DNA of 64,000 nucleotides from Gracilibacillus caseinilyticus (GCF_022919115.1 NZ_CP095072.1:682001-746000), one strand, 5' to 3'; counted from the first letter of the stretch, positions 19,291-27,674 are shown. The notes: a model not told the origin generated them from the letters alone. Program-made: numbers and translations.

Positions 19291-20094
19291 TTAGTCGATA
19301 CTGTCTTTAAACTGTCTGCTTGCACCGTGTCTAACTGAGCCGATACCTCTTCTAAATGATAACGCATGTTTAATTGATTGATGAACAAACTGCTTACTTC
19401 TTTTTATCGCATCGATCATCGGCAATCCTTTTGCCAGTTCTGCTGTCAGACACGCTGCAAAGGTACAGCCTGCCCCACTTGTATGGACTGTGTCAATTAG
19501 AGGAGCCTCAATAAATTCCATCCTATCTCCATCATAATACAGATCGACTGCCTGATCATTTATACTACCTGCTTTCATCAGCACTGACTGTGATCCAAGT
19601 TGATACAAGGCTTTCGTCGCATCCTCGAGCGCTGACCATTCAGATGGAATCCGCTCTCCGAGCAATTTCTCTGCTTCCATCCGATTTGGCGTGATGATTG
19701 ATGCCTTTGGAATTAAGCGTTCTTTTAGTACTTCGATGGCATCATCCGCTAATAGCTGAGAACCCATCTTTCCAATCATCACGGGATCTATCACTTTATG
19801 CTGAACAGCAGTTACATCCAGCAAATCACTGACCAGTTCAATAATTTCCTTTGAAAAAAGCATACCTGTCTTAATGGCATCGATTCCGACCATTTCGTTG
19901 ATAGCAAAAAATTGTGCTTTAATTTCTTTTAGTTCGCGAACAAAGATGCCATTCGCTGTCTGACTATTGTTTGCCACGGTAGCCGTTATCACTGACATAC
20001 CGTAGACATCACGTTCCTGAAATGTCTTTAAATCTGCCTGTATACCCGCACTTCCCTGTGCCGCAGCACCAGCAATTGCAACTACTCGTTTCAT
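19291..20094 (-). CDS. ThiD/PdxK-family kinase (pyridoxine or HMP kinase paralogue)
   Basis: Ribokinase-like kinase of 267 residues. AGIQADLKTFQERDVYGMSVIT (17-38), KTGMLFSKEIIELV, VIDPVMIGKMGSQLL and the C-terminal anion-hole/catalytic motif TVHTSGAGCTFAACLTAELAKG are all present. The N-terminal loop reads AGAAAQGSAGIQ instead of the usual AGSDSSGGAGIQ. The C-terminal tail resembles Bacillus PdxK, so pyridoxine kinase is more likely than HMP-P kinase, since a standard thiD lies in the thiamine operon nearby; not proven. Not operonic with thi genes. Confidence 0.85.
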   Translation of the reverse strand: MKRVVAIAGAAAQGSAGIQADLKTFQERDVYGMSVITATVANNSQTANGIFVRELKEIKAQFFAINEMVGIDAIKTGMLFSKEIIELVSDLLDVTAVQHKVIDPVMIGKMGSQLLADDAIEVLKERLIPKASIITPNRMEAEKLLGERIPSEWSALEDATKALYQLGSQSVLMKAGSINDQAVDLYYDGDRMEFIEAPLIDTVHTSGAGCTFAACLTAELAKGLPMIDAIKRSKQFVHQSIKHALSFRRGIGSVRHGASRQFKDSID

Positions 20095-20118
20095 GCTTTA
20101 CACCTCGATGTTCTTACA

Positions 20119-20595
20119 TTAAATTGCAATAAAAAACCAAATAATCATAATCAGTTGAATAATAATTTTAGCAAACGTGCCACTTAAAAAACCAATTAGT
20201 GATCCTAAAGCAGCTTTAAATGCATCCTGTACGGTTTTCTTTAGTATTAACTCTGTTACACAGACGAAAACGAAAGGTACAATGATAATGCCAAATGGCG
20301 GGATGATGAACGAACCAACGATGACACCAACTGCTGCCAATCGTTCTCCTGTTTTACTGCCGCCAAATTTTTTAACAAAGTAACTGTTAGCTATGATATC
20401 AGCAAAAATAAGCAAGAGCGTCCAAATAACCATAGCAATCCAAAAGATCCAACCGATGTTACTTGCTGCCAAGGCAAACTGATAAATCAAAAAACCAATC
20501 CAAATTACTAATACAGAAGGTATAATTGGAAAAATAATACCTACAAACGCTAATACAAAGCAAACAACTATTAATATCCACCATACTATATCCAT
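20119..20595 (-). CDS. DUF456 membrane protein
   Basis: About 158 residues, nearly all membrane segments (WWILIVVCFVLAFVGIIFPIIPSVLVIWIGFLIY; then a helix, a short Lys/Gly loop FVKKFGGSKTGERLAA typical of the family; then glycine-rich hydrophobic helices IVGSFIIPPFGIIIVPF and ALGSLIGFLSGTFAKI). The ATG at 20595 is chosen because GGAG lies 9 nt upstream, inside the slightly longer frame. Function unknown. It lies 24 bp upstream of the ThiD/PdxK paralogue in the same direction and could share its transcript. Confidence 0.8.
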   Translation of the reverse strand: MDIVWWILIVVCFVLAFVGIIFPIIPSVLVIWIGFLIYQFALAASNIGWIFWIAMVIWTLLLIFADIIANSYFVKKFGGSKTGERLAAVGVIVGSFIIPPFGIIIVPFVFVCVTELILKKTVQDAFKAALGSLIGFLSGTFAKIIIQLIMIIWFFIAI

Positions 20596-20735
20596 TTCAC
20601 ATAGCTCCATTCCTAAACATTTATGTCTCCTTTATACTATAAGCAAACATAAATGTATACTTTTATACCTTTAAGAAAACATCAATGATTTGACAGTCCC
20701 GAACAATTTAAGATCAGTGGACAGACAAAAATTAA

Positions 20736-20767
20736 TCCCCGTTTCCGACAAATGAAACGGGGATTAT
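20736..20767 (-). terminator. Terminator after the DJ-1/PfpI gene
   Basis: Perfect stem AATCCCCGTTTC / GAAACGGGGATT with an 8-nt loop, followed on the minus strand by AATTTTTG. Confidence 0.8.
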
Positions 20768-20775
20768 GATCGTTA

Positions 20776-21297
20776 TCAGTCAGCTAACACATCGGCATAT
20801 TCTTTCACATAAGGAGGTAAGTCTGGTGGTCGGCGGCTGGAGATAATATGACCATCTGTTACCACCGGCTCATCAAACCATAAACTGCCCGCATTCGTCA
20901 TATCATCTTTAATACCTGGTGTACTGGTTACTTTTTTGCCGCGTAAGATACCTGCAGAGATCAATACCCAACCAGCATGACAAATTTGGCCGATTGGCTT
21001 TTTCGCTTCATTCATATGCGTTACCATCTTGATCACTTCTGGATATCTTCTTAACTTATCCGGTGCCCATCCACCTGGTACTAGTATACCATCATAGTTT
21101 TCTGCATTCACTTCATCAAAAGCATACTCTGACTCAGCAGGAACACCGTATTTTCCAATATATTTTTTCTTTGCTTCTTTTCCTACTAAATCAACTGTGG
21201 CACCTTCTTCACGCAAACGGAGAACAGGATACCATAGTTCGAGATCTTCAAATTCATCTTCTACTAAAGCTAGTACTTTTTTATTTTCAAGACGCAT
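20776..21297 (-). CDS. DJ-1/PfpI-family protein (type 1 glutamine amidotransferase fold)
   Basis: 173 residues covering the whole DJ-1/PfpI domain: VLALVEDEFEDLELWYP with the conserved Glu (about residue 17), VPGGWAPDKLRR, and the nucleophile elbow IGQICHAGWVLISAG with Cys and the adjacent His. Family members act as glyoxalase/deglycase, protease or chaperone, and Bacillus homologues are general stress proteins; the exact activity cannot be assigned. GAGGAGG precedes the ATG. Monocistronic. Confidence 0.9.
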   Translation of the reverse strand: MRLENKKVLALVEDEFEDLELWYPVLRLREEGATVDLVGKEAKKKYIGKYGVPAESEYAFDEVNAENYDGILVPGGWAPDKLRRYPEVIKMVTHMNEAKKPIGQICHAGWVLISAGILRGKKVTSTPGIKDDMTNAGSLWFDEPVVTDGHIISSRRPPDLPPYVKEYADVLAD

Positions 21298-21366
21298 GCC
21301 ATTTCCCTCCTCAACATTGATACCTCCAGTGTATCAGATATCCCATCTTAAATACGAATAATTCAT

Positions 21367-22008
21367 TTATGAGAAATACCTGTTATACTGCCAGAAAGTT
21401 TTGGCCATCAGTTGAGGACTTTCAGCCTGACTAATAGCGGTAATAATTGATACGCCATCACCTCCCGCCTTTCTGAGCGGAATTACATGACGGAGCTTGA
21501 TACCCCCAATTGCTACGATTGGTAACGTTCCTACTTTTTCTCGAATATGACTAAGCCCTTCGATTCCAATCGGTTGCTTCGCATCTTCTTTCGTATTTGT
21601 GCCAAAGATTGGACCAACCCCAATATAGTCGGCACCCTCTTTGTGGGCCTGTACTGCTTCTTCAATATTACTGGCAGATACTCCAATCACGCAATCCGCC
21701 GGGACTATTTCTCTCACTTTTGCAATCGACATATCATCTTGACCGACATGAACCCCATCTGCGCCAATTTCAATCGCTAAGTCGACATCATCATTAATGA
21801 AGAAAGGAACTCGATATTGCTGACATAACTGCTTCATCTGCTCTGCCAATTGCTTTTTTGCTGTCCCTTGTAACGCATTTTTTCCTTTTTCACGGAATTG
21901 GAAGCATGTAATACCGCCCTTCAACGCCTCTTCTAATACTTCTAAAGGATCTTGAACTGTATTGTTGCTTCCCATAATGAAATACACTTGTAACCATTCA
22001 TGTTGCAT
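21367..22008 (-). CDS. thiE: Thiamine-phosphate synthase
   Basis: Joins HMP-PP and HET-P to thiamine phosphate. TIM-barrel motifs are visible: FQFREKGK (pyrophosphate-binding), PFFINDDVDLAIEIGADGVHVGQDD (catalytic/metal Asp residues), GVGPIFGTNTKEDA and AIGGI. The start is probably the ATG at 22008 (213 aa) with AGAGGTG 9 nt upstream; an in-frame GTG at 22020 overlaps the thiM stop. Last gene of tenA-thiD-thiM-thiE, controlled by the TPP riboswitch. Confidence 0.97.
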   Translation of the reverse strand: MQHEWLQVYFIMGSNNTVQDPLEVLEEALKGGITCFQFREKGKNALQGTAKKQLAEQMKQLCQQYRVPFFINDDVDLAIEIGADGVHVGQDDMSIAKVREIVPADCVIGVSASNIEEAVQAHKEGADYIGVGPIFGTNTKEDAKQPIGIEGLSHIREKVGTLPIVAIGGIKLRHVIPLRKAGGDGVSIITAISQAESPQLMAKTFWQYNRYFS

Positions 22009-22012
22009 CTCT

Positions 22013-22798
22013 TTAGGCACCTCTGATTATCCGAATTTTTCTATTTATCTCTTCACTTTTTAGATGGAACAATTGATCAATAAAGCTTACTTGAAAACTG
22101 CCCGGCAATTGTTGTTCACTAGCTGCATTTTCCGCTGCTACACCATAATAACTGATCGCATCTGTCATTGCTTGTAATACATCATCAGTTACTGCCAGAA
22201 ACGCTGCCAATACGGAGGATAATAAACATCCAGTTCCTGTTACTTTCGTTAAAAGTGGATGGCCGTTCGAGAGAATGACTTTTTCTCGTTGATGAATGAG
22301 AATATCTTGTGCTCCTGTAATCGCAAGAGAGACTCCCAATTTCTGATAGGCTTGTTCTGCCAAAATCTCCATATCTACATCACCTGCACCATCTACACCC
22401 CGAACAGTTGCAGAGAGACCAGCCAGACTCGCTATTTCTCCAGCATTACCACGAATACAGGTTACCTCTACCTGTTCCAGAATTCGCTGAGCGGATTGCG
22501 TGCGGAACATCGTCGCTCCTGCCCCAACAGGGTCAAAAACGACAGGAGTTCCTGTTTTGTTGGCTGCTTTACCTGCCAATATCATCGCTTCAACCTGCAC
22601 ATCTGTTAAGGTTCCGATATTCAATACGAGCGCATTGGCTAGTGTAGCCATTTCTTCTACTTCTTCTTTAGCATTTGCCATGACTGGTGACGCACCAATC
22701 GCATATAGACCATTTGCTGTAAAATTCATAACTACCTGATTCGTAATATTGTGAATCAAGGGCTGGTGTTTTCTTACTTCTTCAATTAAATGACTCAT
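22013..22798 (-). CDS. thiM: Hydroxyethylthiazole kinase
   Basis: Phosphorylates the thiazole alcohol for salvage. Family signature HNITNQVVMNFTANGLYAIGASPVMA (16-41), VFDPVGAGATMFR and the C-terminal TKVTGTGCLLSSVLAAF with the catalytic Cys/Gly loop. 261 residues. ATG overlaps the thiD stop (ATGA). Together with thiD and tenA this operon is a salvage rather than de novo pathway: no thiC, thiG, thiS or thiO is present here. Confidence 0.97.
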   Translation of the reverse strand: MSHLIEEVRKHQPLIHNITNQVVMNFTANGLYAIGASPVMANAKEEVEEMATLANALVLNIGTLTDVQVEAMILAGKAANKTGTPVVFDPVGAGATMFRTQSAQRILEQVEVTCIRGNAGEIASLAGLSATVRGVDGAGDVDMEILAEQAYQKLGVSLAITGAQDILIHQREKVILSNGHPLLTKVTGTGCLLSSVLAAFLAVTDDVLQAMTDAISYYGVAAENAASEQQLPGSFQVSFIDQLFHLKSEEINRKIRIIRGA

Positions 22799-23622
22799 TT
22801 ATCGATAATCTCCTTCTGAGCAGGCAGCCCTTCTAAACGATATCCCCAATGGTTGGTTGGACCGTTCCCTTTCCCCAGTTCTAATGGGTACTGGATCGCT
22901 TTCGTAGTAAAGTCTTTTCCGATCTCTACTGCGTCTCTCACTGACTTCCCTTTGGCTAATTCTGCTGTAATAGCCGCAGAAAATGTACAGCCAGTTCCAT
23001 GCGTATGCTTCGTGTCAAACCGATCAGACTGGAAGTGATAGAGTTCCTCTCCATCATATAACACATCAATCGCTTCTCCAGAAAGGTGTCCACCTTTGAC
23101 AATGGCCGCTTGTGCACCTAATTTATTGACAATTACTTTTGCTGCTTTTTCTGCTTCTTCGTTTGTTTGGATAGCAAACCCGACTAGTATCTCCGCTTCC
23201 GGCACATTTGGTGTAACGACTGTTGCAAGCGGAATTAATGTTTCACGAATTACTTCTCTTGATGTTTCATCCATCAACGAATGGCCACTTTTTGCTACCA
23301 TCACCGGATCAATCACGTATGGAATTGTGGAATTCTTTAATTTTTTTGCGATTAATTCCATCATTTCCACTGTCGCAATCATACCTGTTTTTATTGCTTG
23401 CGGCGGAATATCGGTAAGAACAGCGTCGAGTTGTTTTTCAATAAAATCAACAGTTAAATGCTGAACATCCTGAACGCCTTCAGTATTTTGTGCCACAACG
23501 GAAGTGATGACACTCATGCCATATACTTCTCTTTCCTGAAATACTTTTAAATCTGCCTGAATGCCAGCTCCACCTGTAGGATCTGTACCTGCAATCGTAA
23601 GTGCTGAAGCTATTTTATGCAT
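22795..23622 (-). CDS. thiD: Hydroxymethylpyrimidine (phosphate) kinase
   Basis: Phosphorylates HMP and HMP-P for ThiE. Ribokinase-fold motifs: ALTIAGTDPTGGAGIQADLKV (8-28), KTGMIATVEMMELI, VIDPVMVAKSGHSLM and DTKHTHGTGCTFSAAITAELAKG with the catalytic Cys/Gly-rich anion hole. 275 residues. ATG overlaps tenA by 8 bp (ATGCATAA). Operon position makes the thiamine role clear, in contrast to the paralogue about 3 kb away. Confidence 0.96.
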   Translation of the reverse strand: MHKIASALTIAGTDPTGGAGIQADLKVFQEREVYGMSVITSVVAQNTEGVQDVQHLTVDFIEKQLDAVLTDIPPQAIKTGMIATVEMMELIAKKLKNSTIPYVIDPVMVAKSGHSLMDETSREVIRETLIPLATVVTPNVPEAEILVGFAIQTNEEAEKAAKVIVNKLGAQAAIVKGGHLSGEAIDVLYDGEELYHFQSDRFDTKHTHGTGCTFSAAITAELAKGKSVRDAVEIGKDFTTKAIQYPLELGKGNGPTNHWGYRLEGLPAQKEIIDK

Positions 23623-24313
23623 AAGAAGATTCCGTTCCTTTCAAAGAGAAAGGCCATTCTTCCACCTGATAGGCCATTTCCCAGAATAAATATTCGAGCT
23701 GACAGCTTTTCATAAAGGCAAGTTTTGCTTTTTGTTTCTCTGTCTCGCCAGCTTCTTCTGCCCACTTATCTAATCGTTTGCGCAGTTCTGTTGTAACAGA
23801 TGCCGTTTCATCTTGGGCATAGAACGAAATCCAATCATAAAACGGATGATTTTCTTGTGGTTTGTATTTCTTCATTAAATAGTGACCAATCTCTAAATAA
23901 GTCCAAGGGCATGGCAATAATGCCGCTATTAGTTCTCCAATGCTCCCTTGAAGCGCAACTGTTTTCATGTGTGTCACATAGTGATCTGCTGTTGGTGGTA
24001 ATGGATAGCCTTGTAATTCATCATACGAAACACCTGCTACTTCGCACAAATTGTTATGAGGATGAATCTCACTGTGAAGGACAAAACCGATTTGCTCATA
24101 AAAGTAGTTCATCTCGTCCCGTACATCACTTTTTGATATAGCTAAACCATAAATATTGATAAACGCATTCAAATATTCAAAATCTGCTTTCACATAATGA
24201 ATTATCGCTTCTTTCTTTAAATTTCCTTTCCCTAACCCTGTCACAAATGGGTGTTGAAAAATTCCTTCAAACACATCGTCGGCGGCCACACGTAATTCTT
24301 CACTAAATGTCAT
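23615..24313 (-). CDS. tenA: Aminopyrimidine aminohydrolase (thiaminase II)
   Basis: Hydrolyses aminomethyl-pyrimidine from degraded thiamine to HMP, feeding thiD. The all-helical TenA fold is recognisable from HPFVTGLGKGNLKKEAIIHYVKADFEYL-type sequence (split here: HPFVTGLGKGNLKKE, then YVKADFEYLNAF), LLPCPWTYLEIGHYL with the active-site Cys, and the C-terminal ELYLFWEMAY-like block (LEYLFWEMAY) with the catalytic Glu. 232 residues. GGAGGAAT precedes the ATG. First gene after the TPP riboswitch. Confidence 0.95.
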   Translation of the reverse strand: MTFSEELRVAADDVFEGIFQHPFVTGLGKGNLKKEAIIHYVKADFEYLNAFINIYGLAISKSDVRDEMNYFYEQIGFVLHSEIHPHNNLCEVAGVSYDELQGYPLPPTADHYVTHMKTVALQGSIGELIAALLPCPWTYLEIGHYLMKKYKPQENHPFYDWISFYAQDETASVTTELRKRLDKWAEEAGETEKQKAKLAFMKSCQLEYLFWEMAYQVEEWPFSLKGTESSYA

Positions 24314-24349
24314 TTTCTATTCCTCCATCATATTTATTTTCATAACAAA

Positions 24350-24378
24350 AAGCCGCTCAGCTAAGCGGAGCGGCTCAT
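24350..24378 (-). terminator. TPP-riboswitch terminator
   Basis: Stem AGCCGCTC / GAGCGGCT with a 9-nt loop and TTTTTG on the minus strand, about 40 nt before tenA and 50 nt after the aptamer: the probable expression platform. Confidence 0.85.
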
Positions 24379-24427
24379 TTTTGAATAAATAAATATCAAA
24401 AAGTCAGGCGTATGGACGTACACCTTC

Positions 24428-24526
24428 CGACTCCACTTTCCTACGCTGGTACTAACCAGTTCAGGTTCAAAGGGATCAAGAACATCATTCTTATCTCAGC
24501 TGCTACCTGCAGCACCCCTAGCGGAA
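24428..24526 (-). ncRNA. TPP riboswitch (THI element)
   Basis: On the minus strand the conserved blocks occur in order: CTAGGGGTGC, GCTGAGA, then ATCCCTTTGAACCTGA and CTGGTTAGTACCAGCGTAGGAAAGTGG-type 3' block (shown here in parts: GGTTAGTACCAGCG, GTAGGAAAGTGG). It precedes tenA-thiD-thiM-thiE with a promoter on one side and a terminator on the other. Confidence 0.96.
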
Positions 24527-24548
24527 TTTCATTATGAAGTTAATTCCA

Positions 24549-24577
24549 CTAAAACATGGAAAACTATCTTTGTCAAG
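24549..24577 (-). promoter_or_regulatory. Sigma-A promoter of the thiamine operon
   Basis: Minus-strand consensus TTGACA (24572-24577) and TTTAGT (24549-24554), 17-bp spacing; start near 24542, about 16 nt before the aptamer. Confidence 0.6.
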
Positions 24578-24708
24578 CAACATGTGGTAATGCTCTACGT
24601 AAACTTGATGAGAAAAAATTGCTTGTGCCTGGTTTTAGAGAAGATGATTTAGTTTGTTTATTGAGGAAATTGAAATTTGGCTTCATTCCACATGCATATA
24701 CAACTTCC

Positions 24709-24902
24709 TTTAATATGGATTATGTAAAGTGAGACTGTTTGACATTGTGGTAATTTTGATAGCTTTCATCTGCTTAGCAAAGCTTCGGAAATATGCCCCG
24801 CAGGACGCGAAGTGGTTGGCTGGAGCGACATTTCAGCATATAAAACCTTTCAAAATTATCACTAAGCTAGTAAGCTCCTAGTTAACATAATCCGTATTAT
24901 AA
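24709..24902. repeat. MITE-like intergenic repeat, copy B (194 bp, short form)
   Basis: Starts TTTAATATGGATTATGTAAA and ends GTTAACATAATCCGTATTAT, near-perfect inverted termini. The core runs TTAGCAAAGCTTCGGAAATA then CCCCGCAGGACGCGAAGTGG and TTTCAAAATTATCACTAAG, the same order as copy A but lacking its middle. Lies between the thi promoter and the signal peptidase terminator. Confidence 0.8.
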
Positions 24903-24979
24903 GAACCCATACTTGAGCATGACTACTATTGGAATTCACCTTTATGAATGTACTTATATGCTTTTTTCTCATGAAAAAA

Positions 24980-25007
24980 GTTCCGGTCATTCTTCGATGA
25001 CCGGAAC
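24980..25007 (-). terminator. Terminator after the signal peptidase gene
   Basis: Perfect stem GTTCCGGTCAT / ATGACCGGAAC with a 6-nt TTCG-type loop, followed on the minus strand by TTTTTTC. Confidence 0.85.
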
Positions 25008-25015
25008 CTGTTATA

Positions 25016-25564
25016 CTAGTTTATAATCCCAAATGAATCGATTGGCCAGATTCGCATTTTCACATCACCAATTACGGCATCTTCATCAATAAAGCCGAAT
25101 TGACGACTGTCTTTACTTACTCTGCGATTATCACCCAAAACAAATAATTTCCCTTCAGGTACTGTCTCACTACCTGTTAGCTCTTTAAGGGTGAAATCAT
25201 ATGTCAGCTGACCACCTTCCGAGAGAACGGATTTATACTCATCCAGATATGTTTCCTCATAAAACTCTCCATTAATGTAAAGCTTGTCATCTTTCATTTC
25301 AATCTGGTCACCTGCAAAACCAATCACTCGTTTGACATAATTATCTTCAGAGTCAGGAGCTTTAAAAGCAATTTCATCGAAACGCTCAATATCGCTCACT
25401 TTACTCAGAATAATTCTGTCTCCATCATGTAAATTCGGCATCATTGACTCACCTTTTACAACAGATGGTGTAATAAGGAAATGCCGACATACAAGCACGA
25501 TTACTAGAGCGACTAATAATGCCTTCAGCCAGGAAAGCACTTCTTTTACAATTTTGTTTTCCAT
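25016..25564 (-). CDS. Signal peptidase I
   Basis: Membrane-bound serine protease that removes Sec/Tat signal peptides. One N-terminal membrane anchor (LKALLVALVIVLVCRHFLI), then the catalytic Ser in VKGESMMPNL (about 43) and the general-base Lys in YVKRVIGFAGD (about 80-90); C-terminal boxes FVLGDNRRVSKDSRQFG and IGDVKMRIWP are conserved. 182 residues, usual for Bacillus SipS/SipT type. The start at 25564 is supported by GAAGG seven nt upstream; a longer frame lacks a ribosome site. Confidence 0.95.
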   Translation of the reverse strand: MENKIVKEVLSWLKALLVALVIVLVCRHFLITPSVVKGESMMPNLHDGDRIILSKVSDIERFDEIAFKAPDSEDNYVKRVIGFAGDQIEMKDDKLYINGEFYEETYLDEYKSVLSEGGQLTYDFTLKELTGSETVPEGKLFVLGDNRRVSKDSRQFGFIDEDAVIGDVKMRIWPIDSFGIIN

Positions 25565-25638
25565 GGAGAAACCTTCTTTCATTTGTTAACTCTTTTCCTG
25601 TGGGTGATTGTATGATATTCTGTTTAAATGCAAACTAT

Positions 25639-25652
25639 CGTAAACGCTAACG
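25639..25652. promoter_or_regulatory. Possible cre (CcpA) site
   Basis: CGTAAACGCTAACG matches TGWAARCGYTWNCW at 12 of 14 positions and sits within the larger imperfect palindrome ATCGT...ACGAT (25637-25654). It lies between the divergent signal peptidase and MFS genes. A single match of this quality can be chance. Confidence 0.35.
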
Positions 25653-25703
25653 ATATCATTTTAGCATGTTTTGTATATTATAGCATAGAAACAAGGTGAG
25701 AAA

Positions 25704-26894
25704 GTGCAAACTTTTAACAAAAAACATTATACACTTCTCTTTATTGCCGGTATTATTCTTCTAGCCTTTAACTTACGTCCTGCAATAACCTCAGTTGGAC
25801 CTATCATAGGTATTATCCGTGAAGATTTATCGATCAGTAATTGGAGTGCAGGATTTTTAACAAGTCTTCCTTTAATTGCATTTGCAATCATTTCGCCAAT
25901 AGCTCCACGCATTGCCAATAGAACGAGTAATGAGAAAGCATTATTATACGGGTTATTCATCCTGTTAGGTGGTATTCTCGTCCGCTCCACTTCTTCTATC
26001 CTATTTTTATTCACAGGAACTATACTGATAGGAGTCGGCATTGCAATCATAAATGTTATTTTGCCAAGTCTTATTAAAAGTAACTTTCCTGAAAAAATTG
26101 GTTTAATGACTGGAGTCTATACAACATCCATGTCAGTTGTGGCTGCCACAGCTTCGGGATTAAGTGTACCTTTAACGACTTCATTAGATTTAGGATGGAA
26201 ATGGTCTTTAGCTAGTTGGAGTATTTTAGCTGTGCTTGGAATTGTCACTTGGATATTCGCGATGAATAAGGCACCTGTTGAGCAGGAGCGAGAATTATAC
26301 CAACCGAGCACTACGAAACTAATGCGCTCTCCTGTGGCCTGGCAAGTTACCCTTTTTATGGGGTCTCAATCTTTCCTATTTTATGTCACGATCTCGTGGT
26401 TAGCTGAAATCCTGATCGCACACGGCTTTGCTAGCTCCAGCGCAGGGTGGTATGTCGCATACATGCAATTCGTCAGTTTACCTGCTACGTTTTTCACTCC
26501 AGTTATTGCAGGAAAACTTTCCGATCAGAAACCCGTTGTAGCTGTTTTTGGCGTCATTGGTATGATTGGCTATTTCATGCTGTATTTGGAGCCTGGACAT
26601 TTAGGAACGTTCATTGCCATTACCTTAATCGGTATTATGCTAGGTGCAAGCATCAGTCTAGCTCTTGCATTACTCGGTTTACGTTCCACGAACGCAAGAC
26701 AAGCTGCTGAGTTATCAGGTATGGCACAATCTTTTGGCTATACTTTAGCTTCTATCGGACCGATCCTTATCGGATTGCTATTCGACATGACTAACAGCTG
26801 GAAACCGTCTATTCTAACCATATTAGTGATGACGGTTGCCTTAATTATATTTGGCTTAGGCGCAAGCAGGAATAAATTTGTATTGGATGCATAA
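25704..26894 (+). CDS. MFS transporter, CynX/NimT type
   Basis: 396 residues, about 12 membrane helices. The N-terminal motif GIILLAFNLRPAITSVGP(II) and the pattern of glycine-rich helices (LFTGTILIGVGIAIINVILPSLIKSNFP, split: LIGVGIAIINVILPSLIK) are typical of the cyanate/nitroimidazole (CynX/NimT, YycB) branch of the major facilitator superfamily. Starts with GTG preceded by AAGGTGAG. Substrate unknown. Divergent from the signal peptidase gene with a possible cre site between them. Confidence 0.88.
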   Translation: MQTFNKKHYTLLFIAGIILLAFNLRPAITSVGPIIGIIREDLSISNWSAGFLTSLPLIAFAIISPIAPRIANRTSNEKALLYGLFILLGGILVRSTSSILFLFTGTILIGVGIAIINVILPSLIKSNFPEKIGLMTGVYTTSMSVVAATASGLSVPLTTSLDLGWKWSLASWSILAVLGIVTWIFAMNKAPVEQERELYQPSTTKLMRSPVAWQVTLFMGSQSFLFYVTISWLAEILIAHGFASSSAGWYVAYMQFVSLPATFFTPVIAGKLSDQKPVVAVFGVIGMIGYFMLYLEPGHLGTFIAITLIGIMLGASISLALALLGLRSTNARQAAELSGMAQSFGYTLASIGPILIGLLFDMTNSWKPSILTILVMTVALIIFGLGASRNKFVLDA

Positions 26895-26976
26895 AATGTA
26901 TTACCAGAAACATTTCCTTTCATTTTCATGATTGAGGGTGTATAATATCGGGTATACATGTAAGGGAGATGATTTC

Positions 26977-27276
26977 ATGCAAAAATACATCACCCTCATT
27001 TTATTAGGTTTTATTATAAGTCATTTCACTATTTTTGATCAGCAACCTAATGTTCCAGCTAAGATCAACATCGAAGTAAATGAACATTTACAAACTTACA
27101 ATAATATTGATGAAAATGATGGGTTATCTAGTAAACTACTACCAAATCCTATCGTCATTATACTCGCCATATTAAACACTGTATGTATTTTGCCAATCGT
27201 TTATCTGGTTGTTAAGCGAAAATTATTTTTACATGCAGTGTTTTTCCAATCTAGTTATCTGATCCCACATCGTTAA
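26977..27276 (+). CDS. Small membrane protein, unknown function
   Basis: 99 residues. An N-terminal hydrophobic helix (YITLILLGFIISHFTIF), a short hydrophilic extracytoplasmic loop rich in Asn/Asp/Glu, then a second helix (PIVIILAILNTVCILPIVYLVV) and a basic tail. The ATG at 26977 has AAGGGAGATG upstream; an earlier in-frame start has none. No family recognised. A 37-residue membrane peptide gene follows 39 bp downstream and probably shares its transcript and terminator. Confidence 0.65.
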   Translation: MQKYITLILLGFIISHFTIFDQQPNVPAKINIEVNEHLQTYNNIDENDGLSSKLLPNPIVIILAILNTVCILPIVYLVVKRKLFLHAVFFQSSYLIPHR

Positions 27277-27315
27277 TTTTCTTATCTACTAAGAGCAGAT
27301 AAAGGAGGGAGAACG

Positions 27316-27429
27316 ATGTGGTTCAGAATTCTAATGATTAGTTTATTCTCTTTCTCAGCAATCAGTGTATGGCTTTACCAAGGAATTGAAATATTCCATG
27401 CATTTGCTGATTATTTCAGACAGAAATAA
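27316..27429 (+). CDS. 37-residue single-pass membrane peptide
   Basis: ATG at 27316 with a near-perfect Shine-Dalgarno (AAAGGAGGGAG, 5 nt spacing), stop TAA at 27427. The peptide starts MWFRILMISLFSFSAISVWL, a single hydrophobic helix, and ends with an amphipathic, partly charged tail (FHAFADYFRQK). A strong terminator follows within 10 bp. No family recognised. The ribosome site, hydrophobic profile and terminator make it a credible gene despite its size. Confidence 0.6.
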   Translation: MWFRILMISLFSFSAISVWLYQGIEIFHAFADYFRQK

Positions 27430-27434
27430 CTACT

Positions 27435-27478
27435 AAAAAAACACCCTCCTGACTGCAATGGTCAGGAGGGTGTTTTTT
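27435..27478. terminator. Shared convergent terminator
   Basis: Stem AAAAACACCCTCCTGAC / GTCAGGAGGGTGTTTTTT with a 7-nt loop, one of the strongest in the window; A and T tracts on both sides. It serves the membrane-peptide gene on the plus strand and the small gene ending at 27480 on the minus strand. Confidence 0.9.
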
Positions 27479-27479
27479 A

Positions 27480-27674
27480 TTATAGTCTGTCGATATAGCT
27501 GCCATTGAAAAATAGTCCCACTTCCGCAATAGTATCAAAGCAGAAAAAGATAAAATAATAGCTGGTTTTTGTTATATCTTTATTAAATAGTTCTTTAAAA
27601 GCCTGAATAAAAAACTGTTCAAACTTAAACCAGCTTAATACCCAAGCTGTAACCAGAAAACTCATGATTGCCAT
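27480..27674 (-). CDS. Small hydrophobic protein, unknown
   Basis: 64 residues from an ATG with GAGGAGG 11 nt upstream (a second ATG three codons later is an alternative start). N-terminal hydrophobic segment (FLVTAWVLSWFKF), a charged middle (KELFNKDITKT), then an aromatic-rich hydrophobic stretch (YYFIFFCF) and tail. No family recognised. It ends directly at the shared terminator, which supports it being transcribed. Confidence 0.45.
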   Translation of the reverse strand: MAIMSFLVTAWVLSWFKFEQFFIQAFKELFNKDITKTSYYFIFFCFDTIAEVGLFFNGSYIDRL

